This document shows, piece by piece, positions 50,346-58,968 of a stretch of 63,488 nucleotides of DNA. Every line of letters starts with the position of its first letter. The first letter of the stretch is position 1. The notes under the pieces are model-generated. The model did not search any database and was not told the DNA's origin. It was given only the letters and a program-made list of their open reading frames with translations. Where the stretch lies: the NCBI GenBank assembly GCA_025356475.1, contig JANXSX010000117.1, positions 1 through 63,488 of the forward strand. Reading direction: 5' to 3'. This DNA is from Isosphaeraceae bacterium. GTDB taxonomy: Bacteria > Planctomycetota > Planctomycetia > Isosphaerales > Isosphaeraceae. Made by a program: the position numbers and the translations under genes.

Positions 50346-51400
50346 TGATTGATCCGATCCGATTGGCCCTCCCCTCGAAGGGACATCTTTACGACGGTGT
50401 CGTCGAGATCCTCAAGACCGCAGGTTATAAGGTCCGACGCGTCAGCGAACGGCAGTATGAGGCGACGATCTCGGGCCATCCCCGATTCCACGTTGTCTTC
50501 ATGCGGCCGACCGATATCGTCACTCAGGTGCAGGAAGGGCGATGTCATCTTGGGGTGACCGGTGGTGACTTGTTCGCCGAACGCGCAGGGGAAGCAGAGA
50601 ATGCTCAAGTCGTCATTAATGACCTCGGTTATGCGGGATGTCGGCTGGTTGTCGCGGTCCCCGAGAGTTGGATCGACGTCACGCACTTGATCGACCTGGT
50701 TGACCTGACTGCCGAGTTCAAAGCTGCGGGCCGGACGTTCCGGGTCTCGACCAAGTACCCCTCGCTGACGCAAGCCTACTTCCGTCAGTGGGGCATCCAC
50801 TACTTCCAGATCATTGATTCCGACGGTGCCTTGGAACTTCATCCGACGCTTGGCATCGCCGACATTATTGTGGATCTGACAAGCTCAGGAACGACCCTGA
50901 AGGATAACCGACTCCGTGAGATCGATCGGGGCACCGTTCTCGAATCGGCAGCCTGCCTGATTGGCCACGCCCCAAGTCTTGCCGAACTCGTCACCGAAGG
51001 GGTCTCAGCGCCATTCGGTCTCCTGCTCGACGCGATCGATGGGGTCCGCGCGAGTGAAGGCCAGCTTCATCTCGAGGTCGTCGGGCGGCTTGCCGCCGGT
51101 CCGTCAACCGCCGAGGCCGTCGCCACCTATCTTGTCAGCCAAGGGGCCCAACACCTTGCCAGAGGTGAAGTCTGGTCGATGGACGGCACGCCTGGTTGGC
51201 GGGTCACCGCCCTGATCGCGTCCAAGAAGCTGACCGCCTGTCAGCGCCAGCTCTTTCGACTGGGGGCCGCCCGAGTTGTTGGACTCCCCGCGCGATTTGT
51301 GTTCGACCGCGACGGCATATCCACGTTTGATCAAGTCAAGAAATCGGTTCCTACTCTTCCTGAGGTTCGACCCGAATCGGATGGGCGCGTCGAGCCTTGA
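50345..51400 (+). CDS. hisG: ATP phosphoribosyltransferase, with C-terminal extension
   Basis: A 351-residue first enzyme of histidine biosynthesis, joining ATP and PRPP. Seen: RLALPSKGHLYDG at the N-terminus, VQEGRCHLGVTGGDLFAE, and the PRPP loop ADIIVDLTSSGTTLKDN. Beyond the catalytic core, the last 90 residues include GWRVTALIASKKLTACQRQLFRLGAARVVGLPARFVF, which looks like the ACT-like regulatory domain of long-type HisG. The start overlaps hisZ by one base (TGATG). Long-type HisG normally needs no HisZ, so having both is unusual. A 50-bp convergent overlap with the next gene occurs at the 3' end. Confidence 0.92.
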   Translation: MIDPIRLALPSKGHLYDGVVEILKTAGYKVRRVSERQYEATISGHPRFHVVFMRPTDIVTQVQEGRCHLGVTGGDLFAERAGEAENAQVVINDLGYAGCRLVVAVPESWIDVTHLIDLVDLTAEFKAAGRTFRVSTKYPSLTQAYFRQWGIHYFQIIDSDGALELHPTLGIADIIVDLTSSGTTLKDNRLREIDRGTVLESAACLIGHAPSLAELVTEGVSAPFGLLLDAIDGVRASEGQLHLEVVGRLAAGPSTAEAVATYLVSQGAQHLARGEVWSMDGTPGWRVTALIASKKLTACQRQLFRLGAARVVGLPARFVFDRDGISTFDQVKKSVPTLPEVRPESDGRVEP

Positions 51401-52436
51401 CGAGCGTGATCTGTTCCGACAAAATTGCGATCACGAACCCCACCAGATCCAGACTGAGCACGATTCCGAGATGTGATCGAAGGATCGGAAACAAGGTGAC
51501 TTGAGCCAGGTGAAGCGAAACCGTAAAGAAAAAAGCGAGCAGCATGTAGCCCAAGAGCGAGTCGGTGAGCCGCAGCGGTTGGAAGGGCTTGTCGGTCGGG
51601 TCACGTTCGAGCGAGAAGCGTCCCAGGGCAACCCGAAGCCGAAGATAGATCATCAGCTCAAGCAAGCACACGATAAACATCAAAACCGTGTAGACCTCTG
51701 GACCATAGGCCAGGATATCGTCGGCTGCCAGATCCAAGTTCGCGTTTCTAACGATCTGTCCCACGCCAGACAGTGTTTCCAGGAGTGAGAACATCATCAG
51801 ACCTGAGAAACTTAACGTCCCCAGCAAGTCTTGATTCGTGTTCTCCAAACTACCCGCGATATGTTCTTCCCACTCATTGCGCGTGAACGGAGTACAGGCT
51901 TCGGTATGGGCCTTGGCGATTGCGAACCTGACTGCGTGATGATGGAAGTAAAAGTAGAGCGAAAGCCAGGCTGAGAAGACGCTCAGGCCGACGATCGCTG
52001 CGATTGCTCCGGTACTGCCAACCGCGAGGACGAGTACCGACGCGGAGAACCCGGCGATCAGATCAACCAGGAGAAATTGCAGGAAAGATGCGCTGAATGG
52101 GTTGTGACGGACCGCGCGAGCGAGGTCGCCTTTATGGGTCCAGTTTTGGTGCTGCATCAATTTGGCGAATAGAAATCCATTGATCACCATTCCCGCATGA
52201 AGTCTGGCCATCCGAAGCGCGATGATCAGACTGGTCGCCAGCAGAATCATGGCGTAAAAGGCGAAGAGGTGGTCTTGAACGCTCTTGAGGGATTCGGGCA
52301 AATTGCCTTGGAGGGCATTCTGGAGAAAAATCCCCATCCCTGCGAAGATGGACCCTAAAATCGTAAGTAGCTCACGTCGGCGAACGACCAAGCTGTTAAA
52401 CTCACGCGAAACATTGGTGAAGTCGATCATGTCCAC
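51351..52436 (-). CDS. Multi-spanning membrane protein of unknown function
   Basis: A 361-residue protein with about eight hydrophobic helices (the first at about 25-42) and no signal peptide. I recognise no transporter motif. A central cytoplasmic-looking loop includes HHHAVRFAIAKAHTEACTPFTRNEWEEHIAG. Its 3' end overlaps hisG on the other strand by 50 bp. Codon use is normal. Divergent from the sarcosine-oxidase-like gene. Could be a channel or enzyme of lipid metabolism; unknown. Confidence 0.65.
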   Translation of the reverse strand: MDMIDFTNVSREFNSLVVRRRELLTILGSIFAGMGIFLQNALQGNLPESLKSVQDHLFAFYAMILLATSLIIALRMARLHAGMVINGFLFAKLMQHQNWTHKGDLARAVRHNPFSASFLQFLLVDLIAGFSASVLVLAVGSTGAIAAIVGLSVFSAWLSLYFYFHHHAVRFAIAKAHTEACTPFTRNEWEEHIAGSLENTNQDLLGTLSFSGLMMFSLLETLSGVGQIVRNANLDLAADDILAYGPEVYTVLMFIVCLLELMIYLRLRVALGRFSLERDPTDKPFQPLRLTDSLLGYMLLAFFFTVSLHLAQVTLFPILRSHLGIVLSLDLVGFVIAILSEQITLVKARRAHPIRVEPQEE

Positions 52437-52641
52437 AGGCCCTTATTCGAACGCTTGAATGGCTTCGGTTTCAGACACTACACGGGGCGAAGCGTACTGG
52501 CGAGGCTTCTTGGAATACTCGTACCCGTATTCGAGCTCCTGAGTGCTGTTTGTACACCTGAACTCGGTGAACTTCTTCCAAGATTTGGGCTGTTCTGCTT
52601 ATAGAGTTGGGTCTGACATCTTCGTGAGATGGGCGGTCAAA

Positions 52642-53772
52642 ATGGCGAACGTTGTGTCGCGAGAGTATCTGATCATCGGCGCGGGAGCGATGGGTTCGGC
52701 GGCAGCCTATCACCTGAGTAAGCGGGGCCATGCGGTTACGCTCTTGGAGCAATTTGAGCTCGGGCACGATCGGGGTAGCTCGCATGGCGCGGCAAGGATC
52801 ATCCGGCACAGCTATGCCGATTCGCGATATGCCAAGCTCATGATCCCTGCGTTTGAGGCGTGGCGTGCGCTCGAAGTCGACTGTTGCCAGCCGCTCTATA
52901 TCCGGACGGGCGGGGTCTCGTTCTGTCCTCCGAATGTTGATTATGTGGCGAGAGTCGCAGGCTGCCTGAGCGAACTCGGTGTCGCACATCGGCGGTTGGG
53001 TGGTGCGGAGTTCTCACGACTCCTCCCGCAATTTCGGACCCCCGCCGACTTTGACGTGGTGTTCGAACCCGACGCGGGGATGATGGCCGCGTCTCGCGCT
53101 TTGAGGGTGCAGCAGGATCTCGCAAGGTCCTTTGGGGCCGAGATCCGCGACAACTGTCCCGTCCTGGGCATCGAGATCGAGAACGATCGGGCTGTGGTCA
53201 TCACTGAAGAGACAAGATATAAGGTGGATCGATTGATCGTAAGTTCGGGATCGTGGACAGGCAGGCTGCGGCCGAAGTTGGACACGTTCCTGACACCCAC
53301 TCGACAGCGAATCCTCTATTACAGCCCGCCCGACCCGGTCGAATGGGGGATTGGCCGACTGCCAATCTTCATCTCCATGGGCGCAGAGCCCGGAGATGCG
53401 TATTACGGAATGCCTGGCTTGTTCGGTCGAGCGGTCAAGGTCGGCCAGCACGCGGGACCGGCGGTCGACCCCGATCGGGTCGATCGACAGGTTGAGCAGG
53501 ACTATATCGACCGGGTCGGTCAGTTTGTCTCCAGCCACCTCCCCAGGCTGTCCGATTCTCCCATCGAACGAACTGAGGTTTGCCTCTACACGATGACTGC
53601 CGACGAGGATTTCCGGCTCGGTTTCGATCCGGAATGCCCCAACATCATCGTGGCGAGCCCTTGTAGTGGGCATGGGTTCAAGTTTTCATGCATGATTGGT
53701 GGTGTACTAGCTGATCTAGCCACTTCGGGCTCGACATCGATCGACACCAGCGCTTGGAGCCTCTCGAAGTGA
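52642..53772 (+). CDS. Monomeric sarcosine oxidase / N-methyl amino acid oxidase family
   Basis: A 376-residue flavoprotein of the MSOX/SolA family, oxidising N-methyl groups of amino acids to give formaldehyde, H2O2 and the amine. Seen: dinucleotide fold YLIIGAGAMGSAAAYHL (residues 9-25), GSSHGAARIIRHSY, FEPDAGMMAASRAL, and EVCLYTMTADEDF with C314 at the covalent-flavin position; the C-terminal ASPCSGHGFKF is also typical. ATG 52642 was chosen because the Rossmann motif follows; the longer frame lacks features. If its substrate is sarcosine, it makes glycine, which the gcv operon consumes. Substrate is not proven. Confidence 0.86.
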   Translation: MANVVSREYLIIGAGAMGSAAAYHLSKRGHAVTLLEQFELGHDRGSSHGAARIIRHSYADSRYAKLMIPAFEAWRALEVDCCQPLYIRTGGVSFCPPNVDYVARVAGCLSELGVAHRRLGGAEFSRLLPQFRTPADFDVVFEPDAGMMAASRALRVQQDLARSFGAEIRDNCPVLGIEIENDRAVVITEETRYKVDRLIVSSGSWTGRLRPKLDTFLTPTRQRILYYSPPDPVEWGIGRLPIFISMGAEPGDAYYGMPGLFGRAVKVGQHAGPAVDPDRVDRQVEQDYIDRVGQFVSSHLPRLSDSPIERTEVCLYTMTADEDFRLGFDPECPNIIVASPCSGHGFKFSCMIGGVLADLATSGSTSIDTSAWSLSK

Positions 53773-53793
53773 CCAATTGCAACGGTACGTTTG

Positions 53794-55422
53794 TCAGAGC
53801 TTGTCCAACTTCGACTCCATGAGGATTTTGGTGTTGGGGTCTAGCACAACCGAGGTTGGCTGAATCGCGGCATCAATGCTGAACTTCGCGCGCGCCGATG
53901 TCATCTCAAACGTGGTGACCGTTGACGTCGCTTTTCCCGGAGTGACCAGCCCGACTTCGACAGACAGAATGTAATGCTCGCCCGGCTGGGTCTGAACCAG
54001 TTCGATCTCGACTTTTTTCAGCTCTGCGTTGTAGTGCCAACCCCCTTCGAGATTGGGTGAGCCTGCGCGTTTTAACCACTGCGAAAAGAACGGATTGAGA
54101 TCCACTTTTGACGATTCTTCCATGACGAGGCGGAAGTCATCGGTGGTCGCGGTTCCGTTGCGATAGCGCCTGTAGTACTCGCGAATGCCTGTCCAGAACG
54201 CCTCTTCACCGACCTTCGCACGCAGCATGTGGAGAACCCAGCCCGCCTTTTGATAGACAAGCGGATTCAGGACCTGGCGCATGTCGGAGAGGTTGCGGTG
54301 GATGATTGCGGCCTCGGGTGTCCGCCGCTGCGCCCGGATCGCGATGTCTCGGGCTCGTTTAAGGCCATCGACGAAGGGTTCGCGACCGTCGTAGTGTTCG
54401 ACGTAAATCAGGGCGAAGTAGGTTGCGAAGCCCTCGGAGAGCCAGACGTCGTCCCAGTCCGCCTCGGTGACCGCGTCGCCGAACCACTGGTGGGCAACCT
54501 CGTGAGCCACCAACGTGGGGAGCGTCGCGCGACCGAGCGACCGTTCCCCATAAAAGATCGCGCTGGCGAGTTCCATCCCCCCATCGAACCCGACCGCCTC
54601 AACCCCCGCAAGCTTCTCGAACGGGAACGGCCCGATCCGGTCGCTGAAGAGTTCGATCGACCTTCGGGCTGGGTCTTCCATCGATTTGAATAGAGTTCCA
54701 CGCTCCTGGCGGAAGACCCAGGTCTGGAGTGGGATCCCTCGAACCTCGCCCGCATGGTGACTTGCGAAGGGCGCGACACCCAAGGCGTTGAGCCAGACTG
54801 GGATCGGCACCGATTGTTTCCAATGCGTGAGGCGACGCCCGTCGCCCAGGTCGGTCTCTTCCTGAAGTAAACCATTCGAGACAACCTGATATATGGATGG
54901 AGCGGTGACGTAAAACTCGCTGGTCGCCTTGTCGTAGGGGTGGTCAATCGACGGTAACCAATGCCGGGCGTTGTCGGGCCAATTCTCGCTAAAGAATGTG
55001 CGATCGCCATGCTTGTTGTTGCCGATCTTTAGACCAGCAACGGGAACCCCCTGATACGTAACTTTGATCAACTTCGTCTCGCCAACGACAAGGGGAGCTG
55101 GGAACTTGATCGTAATCCGGTTCGATTCGTGGACGAAATCGACCGGTTTGTCGGCAGCGGTGATGCTTTTGACGGTCATCCCTTTGCCGTCCTTGGCGGA
55201 CGTCAGATCCAGCATGAGGGAGGTGACATCGACCGCGACCGACTTGAGCTCGATCGAAGCCTCGCCTTCGATCTGGTTGTTTGCGTCGTTGAGAGTCACC
55301 TGGAATGAGTAATGGGTCAGATCTAGTCCTCTCTGACGAGGATATGTGTCGGCGGGTACGGGTGAGGGCATGAAGACGAGTGTGAGTAAGAACAGATTCA
55401 TAACCTGGATTCGGAAGCTCAT
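53794..55422 (-). CDS. M1 family metallopeptidase (aminopeptidase), exported
   Basis: A 542-residue protein with a signal peptide (MSFRIQVMNLFLLTLVFMPSPVPA). The N-terminal beta domain and the thermolysin-like catalytic domain of M1 peptidases follow. The zinc site is H307-E308-x2-H311 in VAHEVAHQWFGD with E330 in WLSEGFATYF, and GGMELASA (281-288) takes the place of the GAMEN exopeptidase motif. Shorter than full-length M1 enzymes (about 850 aa), with the C-terminal helical domain missing or reduced. Exported peptidase; substrate unknown. Last of a minus-strand group with Nudix and HAD genes, 153 bp apart. Confidence 0.9.
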   Translation of the reverse strand: MSFRIQVMNLFLLTLVFMPSPVPADTYPRQRGLDLTHYSFQVTLNDANNQIEGEASIELKSVAVDVTSLMLDLTSAKDGKGMTVKSITAADKPVDFVHESNRITIKFPAPLVVGETKLIKVTYQGVPVAGLKIGNNKHGDRTFFSENWPDNARHWLPSIDHPYDKATSEFYVTAPSIYQVVSNGLLQEETDLGDGRRLTHWKQSVPIPVWLNALGVAPFASHHAGEVRGIPLQTWVFRQERGTLFKSMEDPARRSIELFSDRIGPFPFEKLAGVEAVGFDGGMELASAIFYGERSLGRATLPTLVAHEVAHQWFGDAVTEADWDDVWLSEGFATYFALIYVEHYDGREPFVDGLKRARDIAIRAQRRTPEAAIIHRNLSDMRQVLNPLVYQKAGWVLHMLRAKVGEEAFWTGIREYYRRYRNGTATTDDFRLVMEESSKVDLNPFFSQWLKRAGSPNLEGGWHYNAELKKVEIELVQTQPGEHYILSVEVGLVTPGKATSTVTTFEMTSARAKFSIDAAIQPTSVVLDPNTKILMESKLDKL

Positions 55423-55575
55423 GTCGCGAAACCCCTGTTGATTTCTGATGATTGTTGAGGTTGGTCATCCTACTCTGCACGGTCGAAATCGGTCTGGTCG
55501 TTTGTTTGGACAGGATAGTACAGGATGGGACATGATAAGCCTGATGGGAGGACAGATGTGGCGGCGGGTAATGAC

Positions 55576-56502
55576 TTACCAAGCGAACTTGAGGACGTCG
55601 ATCAGGTCGAGCTTTTGGAACAGGATGGCGATGAAGATCAAGGTCACAAACCAAGCGAGAACCCAGAGGAGGCAGAGGCACGACTCCCAGGCAAACTCAC
55701 GAACGAGCCGGGGTCGGACCAGGATCGAATAGCCCCAGTTGTTACGGAGCCAGACTGTGCTGCCACCTAAGAGGCATGCGACCAGCCAGAGGGTGGGGAA
55801 GGTCTCGACCAGGAATAAGGCTGCGGAAATGAGGGATCGCCCTGCAATGCCGAGAGCTGCTATTCCACTCGCGGCGATCAGTAGCCGAGTGGCCCGCCAG
55901 CTTCCGCGCGGCTTTGCTAACGCGAATCCATCGGCGATCCGGCTTGAGTCGCACTCGGCTGCGAGCCACAGGGTCAATCCCCATGCACCAAGGGCGTGGT
56001 CGATCTTGCCGTCCTTGAGTAACAGGGGGACCTCCCCCACCGGGATGAGTTCGAGGCGGACCTCCTCGCCTGGGTCGAGGTTTTGATTGGAATGCTTCTT
56101 CGCGTTCATGACGACGACGGTGTAGATCTTCGAGGTCATCAGCGAGGGGTTCGACCAAGCCTCGCCCAGCAGGCGAGGTGGATCTCCGGTGTAGCCCGTT
56201 TCCTCTTCAAGCTCGCGAACCGCCGCTGTCAAAACGCTTTCGTTGCGGTTGAAGAGCCCGCCGGGAGGCTCGAGCGAATCGCGCTCTGAGCCAGCGCGAA
56301 ATTGCCGAACCATCAGGATTTTATGATCTTCGGTGATGGCGATCACTTGAACTGCGTCGGCAAGTTTGATGATGAAGAAGTCGTGGGCCAGCCCACTCTG
56401 GCGCGATTGAAACCGCTCACGCCTGAGCTGAAAGAGCCAGTTTTCTTCGATCACCGAGGGACCAGTACTTGTCCTGACCCTCTCCCAGCTTGGCTCAATC
56501 AC
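55576..56502 (-). CDS. Nudix hydrolase fused to a C-terminal membrane domain
   Basis: A 308-residue protein. Residues about 20-190 are a Nudix domain of the ADP-ribose pyrophosphatase type: WLFQLRRERFQSRQSG..., VQVIAITEDHKILMVRQFRAGSERDSLEPPGG and the full Nudix box GLFNRNE (82-88)...RELEEETGY (96-104). Residues about 205-300 are hydrophobic, with three likely membrane helices. This is unusual: Nudix enzymes are normally soluble. It may be a membrane-tethered nucleotide-sugar or ADP-ribose hydrolase. It is 18 bp downstream of the HAD gene. Confidence 0.8.
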   Translation of the reverse strand: MIEPSWERVRTSTGPSVIEENWLFQLRRERFQSRQSGLAHDFFIIKLADAVQVIAITEDHKILMVRQFRAGSERDSLEPPGGLFNRNESVLTAAVRELEEETGYTGDPPRLLGEAWSNPSLMTSKIYTVVVMNAKKHSNQNLDPGEEVRLELIPVGEVPLLLKDGKIDHALGAWGLTLWLAAECDSSRIADGFALAKPRGSWRATRLLIAASGIAALGIAGRSLISAALFLVETFPTLWLVACLLGGSTVWLRNNWGYSILVRPRLVREFAWESCLCLLWVLAWFVTLIFIAILFQKLDLIDVLKFAW

Positions 56503-56520
56503 GAATCGGGAGCTCCGAGT

Positions 56521-57372
56521 TCAATGGGCTGATAGCAACTTATGCTCAATCACCATGGCAACCCCGTCTTCATGGTGATCGCCCGTAATCCAGTCGGCCA
56601 CTGCAAGCACAGCGTCAGGCGAGTGCCCCATCGCGACCCCGAGCCCAGCCCCGGCGATCATGGGAAGGTCGTTCATATCATCGCCAATGGCACAGATCTC
56701 GTCGGCGCTGATGTTCCATCTCTGTGCGAGCTGCATCAGCGCGGACCACTTACTCGCGTCTGCGCGGAGGATCTCGCACATCGTTCCCAGGTAGCGCGGG
56801 CTCTTCTGAACGAAGGTTTGCACTTCCCCGGCGACTGCCTCATGAACAAACGTTTCGAGCGTGATCATTTCCGCTCGATCTCCGATCGCACAGACATGAA
56901 AGTGTGGACGCTCGTGGATTCGGTTCGTCCAATCCCGCGAGATCTCGGCGTGCCCCCAGTTCTGGGCCAGGTAGTCGTCGAAGAGTATTCGCCCAGTCGG
57001 GTTCTCGGTCACGAGAAAGTCGGACTCTTCGGGCCGATTGTCCGAGAAGGAAATTGATGGCTCGCCGAATCGGTCGAAAACGTCCAGGACTTTTTTGAGG
57101 ACCTCGGTCGAAAGATCCGCTCTCCATAGCGTCTTGTGACTGGTTGTATCCTTCATTAACGCGCCAGAGTTGCAGATCAAGGGGGACGTCAGACCAAGCT
57201 CGAGCGCGATCGGTAATGCTCGTCGGTAGCGACGACCCGTGCAGAGGACGGTTCTGATCCCGTGCTGCTGGGCCAGCGCCACGGCCTGTGTGGTTCGAGG
57301 TCGAAGCTGCCCGTCGGCGTCGAGCAAGGTTCCATCCACGTCGAGTGCCAGTAAGCGGTATCGTTGTCCCAC
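56521..57372 (-). CDS. Cof-type HAD-IIB family phosphatase
   Basis: A 283-residue HAD hydrolase of the Cof subfamily, acting on sugar phosphates, nucleotides or PLP. Motif I is LLALDVDGTLLDADGQL, with TVLCTGRRYRRA after it; motif IV is EICAIGDDMNDLPMI; the cap domain lies between (about 85-185). ATG 57372 is directly before the conserved start. First of a two- or three-gene minus-strand group with Nudix and M1 genes; divergent from the sugar-binding lipoprotein. Confidence 0.92.
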   Translation of the reverse strand: MGQRYRLLALDVDGTLLDADGQLRPRTTQAVALAQQHGIRTVLCTGRRYRRALPIALELGLTSPLICNSGALMKDTTSHKTLWRADLSTEVLKKVLDVFDRFGEPSISFSDNRPEESDFLVTENPTGRILFDDYLAQNWGHAEISRDWTNRIHERPHFHVCAIGDRAEMITLETFVHEAVAGEVQTFVQKSPRYLGTMCEILRADASKWSALMQLAQRWNISADEICAIGDDMNDLPMIAGAGLGVAMGHSPDAVLAVADWITGDHHEDGVAMVIEHKLLSAH

Positions 57373-57566
57373 GCGATTCAGCCCTCGAGGCCTATGACCA
57401 AACGGTCGGCTTTCGGACAGATCTTAACCCAAGACGATGAATCTCGGCGAGACGCGTGGATCATCCACCCACATTTCGCGTACATTACTTGGATCGTCTC
57501 ATTTTATCAGCCTGCGGGCAGATTCCCTTTCTTTGGTGGACTTCGGTCGGCCGGAGGTTCTCGTCC

Positions 57567-58631
57567 ATGTCTTGCTTCTCACATCGATACTCGACAGCTT
57601 TGCTCCTTTCCGGGTGTTTCTTATGGGCGGGATGCCAGCCGCCTCCCCCCTCCGAGGATGACATTCTTCCCTCGTCAACGTCTGCTCCGGCCAAGGCGAA
57701 GGAGATTGCGTTGATTGTCACCACCGAGGACACCCCGCTCTCCCGGACGTGGACGCAGATTTGTCGGCAGGAGGCAGGCCAGGCGAAGTTTCTCTTCCAG
57801 CTTGCCCGGGCTGAGTCTCCCGATAAGCAGGCTGAGCTCATCACCAAGCTCGCTGCGGAAGGGGTCGCGGGAATGATCATCATGCCCGATCAGCCCGAAA
57901 CCCTGACGACCGTGATCAACGACGCAGCCGCGAAAGGGATTGCTATCGTCTTACTGGACAGGGCAGTTCCAGGTGTCGAAGGGAAAGCGACGTTCCTCAC
58001 CACCAACGACATGGCTATCCCTGCCAAAGAGATCGTCAAGTCCGCATTAGAGGATGCGAAGGCTGCGGGTTTCCCCCCCGAAGGCCCCGCCGTGGTCCTT
58101 GTGAACAACTCCGCTGCGGGATCGGTGAATCTCCGGCTCAAGGCACTTGCGGATGCAGCCAAGAGCGCTGGCCTCACGGTTCTTCCCGAGATTTCGTTCA
58201 CCAATTCCTCTGATCAAGCCGCGAAGCTGCTCGCAGAACTCTTCGAGAAGGAACCGAAGATCGCGATGGTGTTGGCTGACGACGATATTGGCCTGGCGGC
58301 CTCGCAGATGTATCGGACCAAACTCCGCCCGCTCGGCAAGTACGTGAGCGCTGGATTCGGGACCGGGGAAGGGAGCCTCTCGACGGTCAAACAAGGTGAA
58401 CACACGAGCATTGGTGACCTGAACACGAATCTTTTCGCCAAGCGGGCGATCCGAACCCTTGAGCAGAAGATCTCAGGGAAGGTTATCGCCGACCGCGTCG
58501 AGATTCCGGTCACCCTCTACCGTGGGCCAGGCCGCGAAATGATCGATCAGATGCTGCTTCAAGGCCCCGGTGGAGATGCTGAAGCAATCCTGAAGCCCGA
58601 CCTGACACCCGAAGCTGCCAATCCCAAGTAA
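57567..58631 (+). CDS. Sugar-type substrate-binding lipoprotein
   Basis: A 354-residue lipoprotein with a lipobox LWAGC (Cys near 23), then the periplasmic-binding-protein fold of the ribose/galactose family: IALIVTTEDTPLSRTW, GVAGMIIMPDQPETLTTVINDAAAKGIAIVLLDRAVPG and VSAGFGTGEG. Known homologues deliver sugars to ABC transporters or sensor kinases. ATG 57567 precedes the leader. No ABC permease or ATPase gene is nearby, so it works with distant components or as an orphan sensor. Confidence 0.82.
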   Translation: MSCFSHRYSTALLLSGCFLWAGCQPPPPSEDDILPSSTSAPAKAKEIALIVTTEDTPLSRTWTQICRQEAGQAKFLFQLARAESPDKQAELITKLAAEGVAGMIIMPDQPETLTTVINDAAAKGIAIVLLDRAVPGVEGKATFLTTNDMAIPAKEIVKSALEDAKAAGFPPEGPAVVLVNNSAAGSVNLRLKALADAAKSAGLTVLPEISFTNSSDQAAKLLAELFEKEPKIAMVLADDDIGLAASQMYRTKLRPLGKYVSAGFGTGEGSLSTVKQGEHTSIGDLNTNLFAKRAIRTLEQKISGKVIADRVEIPVTLYRGPGREMIDQMLLQGPGGDAEAILKPDLTPEAANPK

Positions 58632-58968
58632 AGCATCAGCAACCACCCCGAACCGCTGGGGAATTCAACCCAACGGTCGGTTGGTTGCTCAAGGGGCGAT
58701 CTTGTTCCCACGTCGAGCATGGGAACAAGGACGCTCGTGAAACTCGTTCCCACGGTCCTGCGTGGGAATGCAGTCTTCGACGCTCCCGCGTCGGCTTCGA
58801 TCCGGGCATGCAGGTTCGATGTCCGGTGCAGCTCAAGCCTCGCCCATGAGTGCTTTTATCACTCAACAAGAGGACGCAGGAGCGTCCCGAACGGCATTCC
58901 CACGCAAGAGCATGGGAACGAGTTCCCATGCGTGATTGAAAAGTGATTGCAATGCCATCTCTTACCCA
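58632..58968. other. 337-bp spacer with palindromic repeats
   Basis: Between two convergent genes. The central 58701-58937 contains short palindromic repeats, described separately. No gene; open frames there are made of repeat sequence. Confidence 0.55.
58701..58937. repeat. Cluster of palindromic repeats (REPIN/MITE-like)
   Basis: Three short palindromes: CTTGTTCCCA/TGGGAACAAG (58701-58729), TTCCCACG/CGTGGGAA (58747-58768) and TTCCCACG.../...CATGGGAA (58897-58918). The second and third units (58743-58771 and 58894-58922) are 29-nt inverted copies of each other with about three mismatches, bounding a 180-bp segment. Similar GTTCCCACG...CGTGGGAA repeats are frequent in planctomycete and cyanobacterial intergenic regions (recalled). 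Likely non-coding mobile repeat. Confidence 0.6.

Noticed and set aside
58719-58946. 75-codon plus-strand frame in the repeat cluster
   Set aside because: It consists of palindromic repeat sequence and has no independent protein features.
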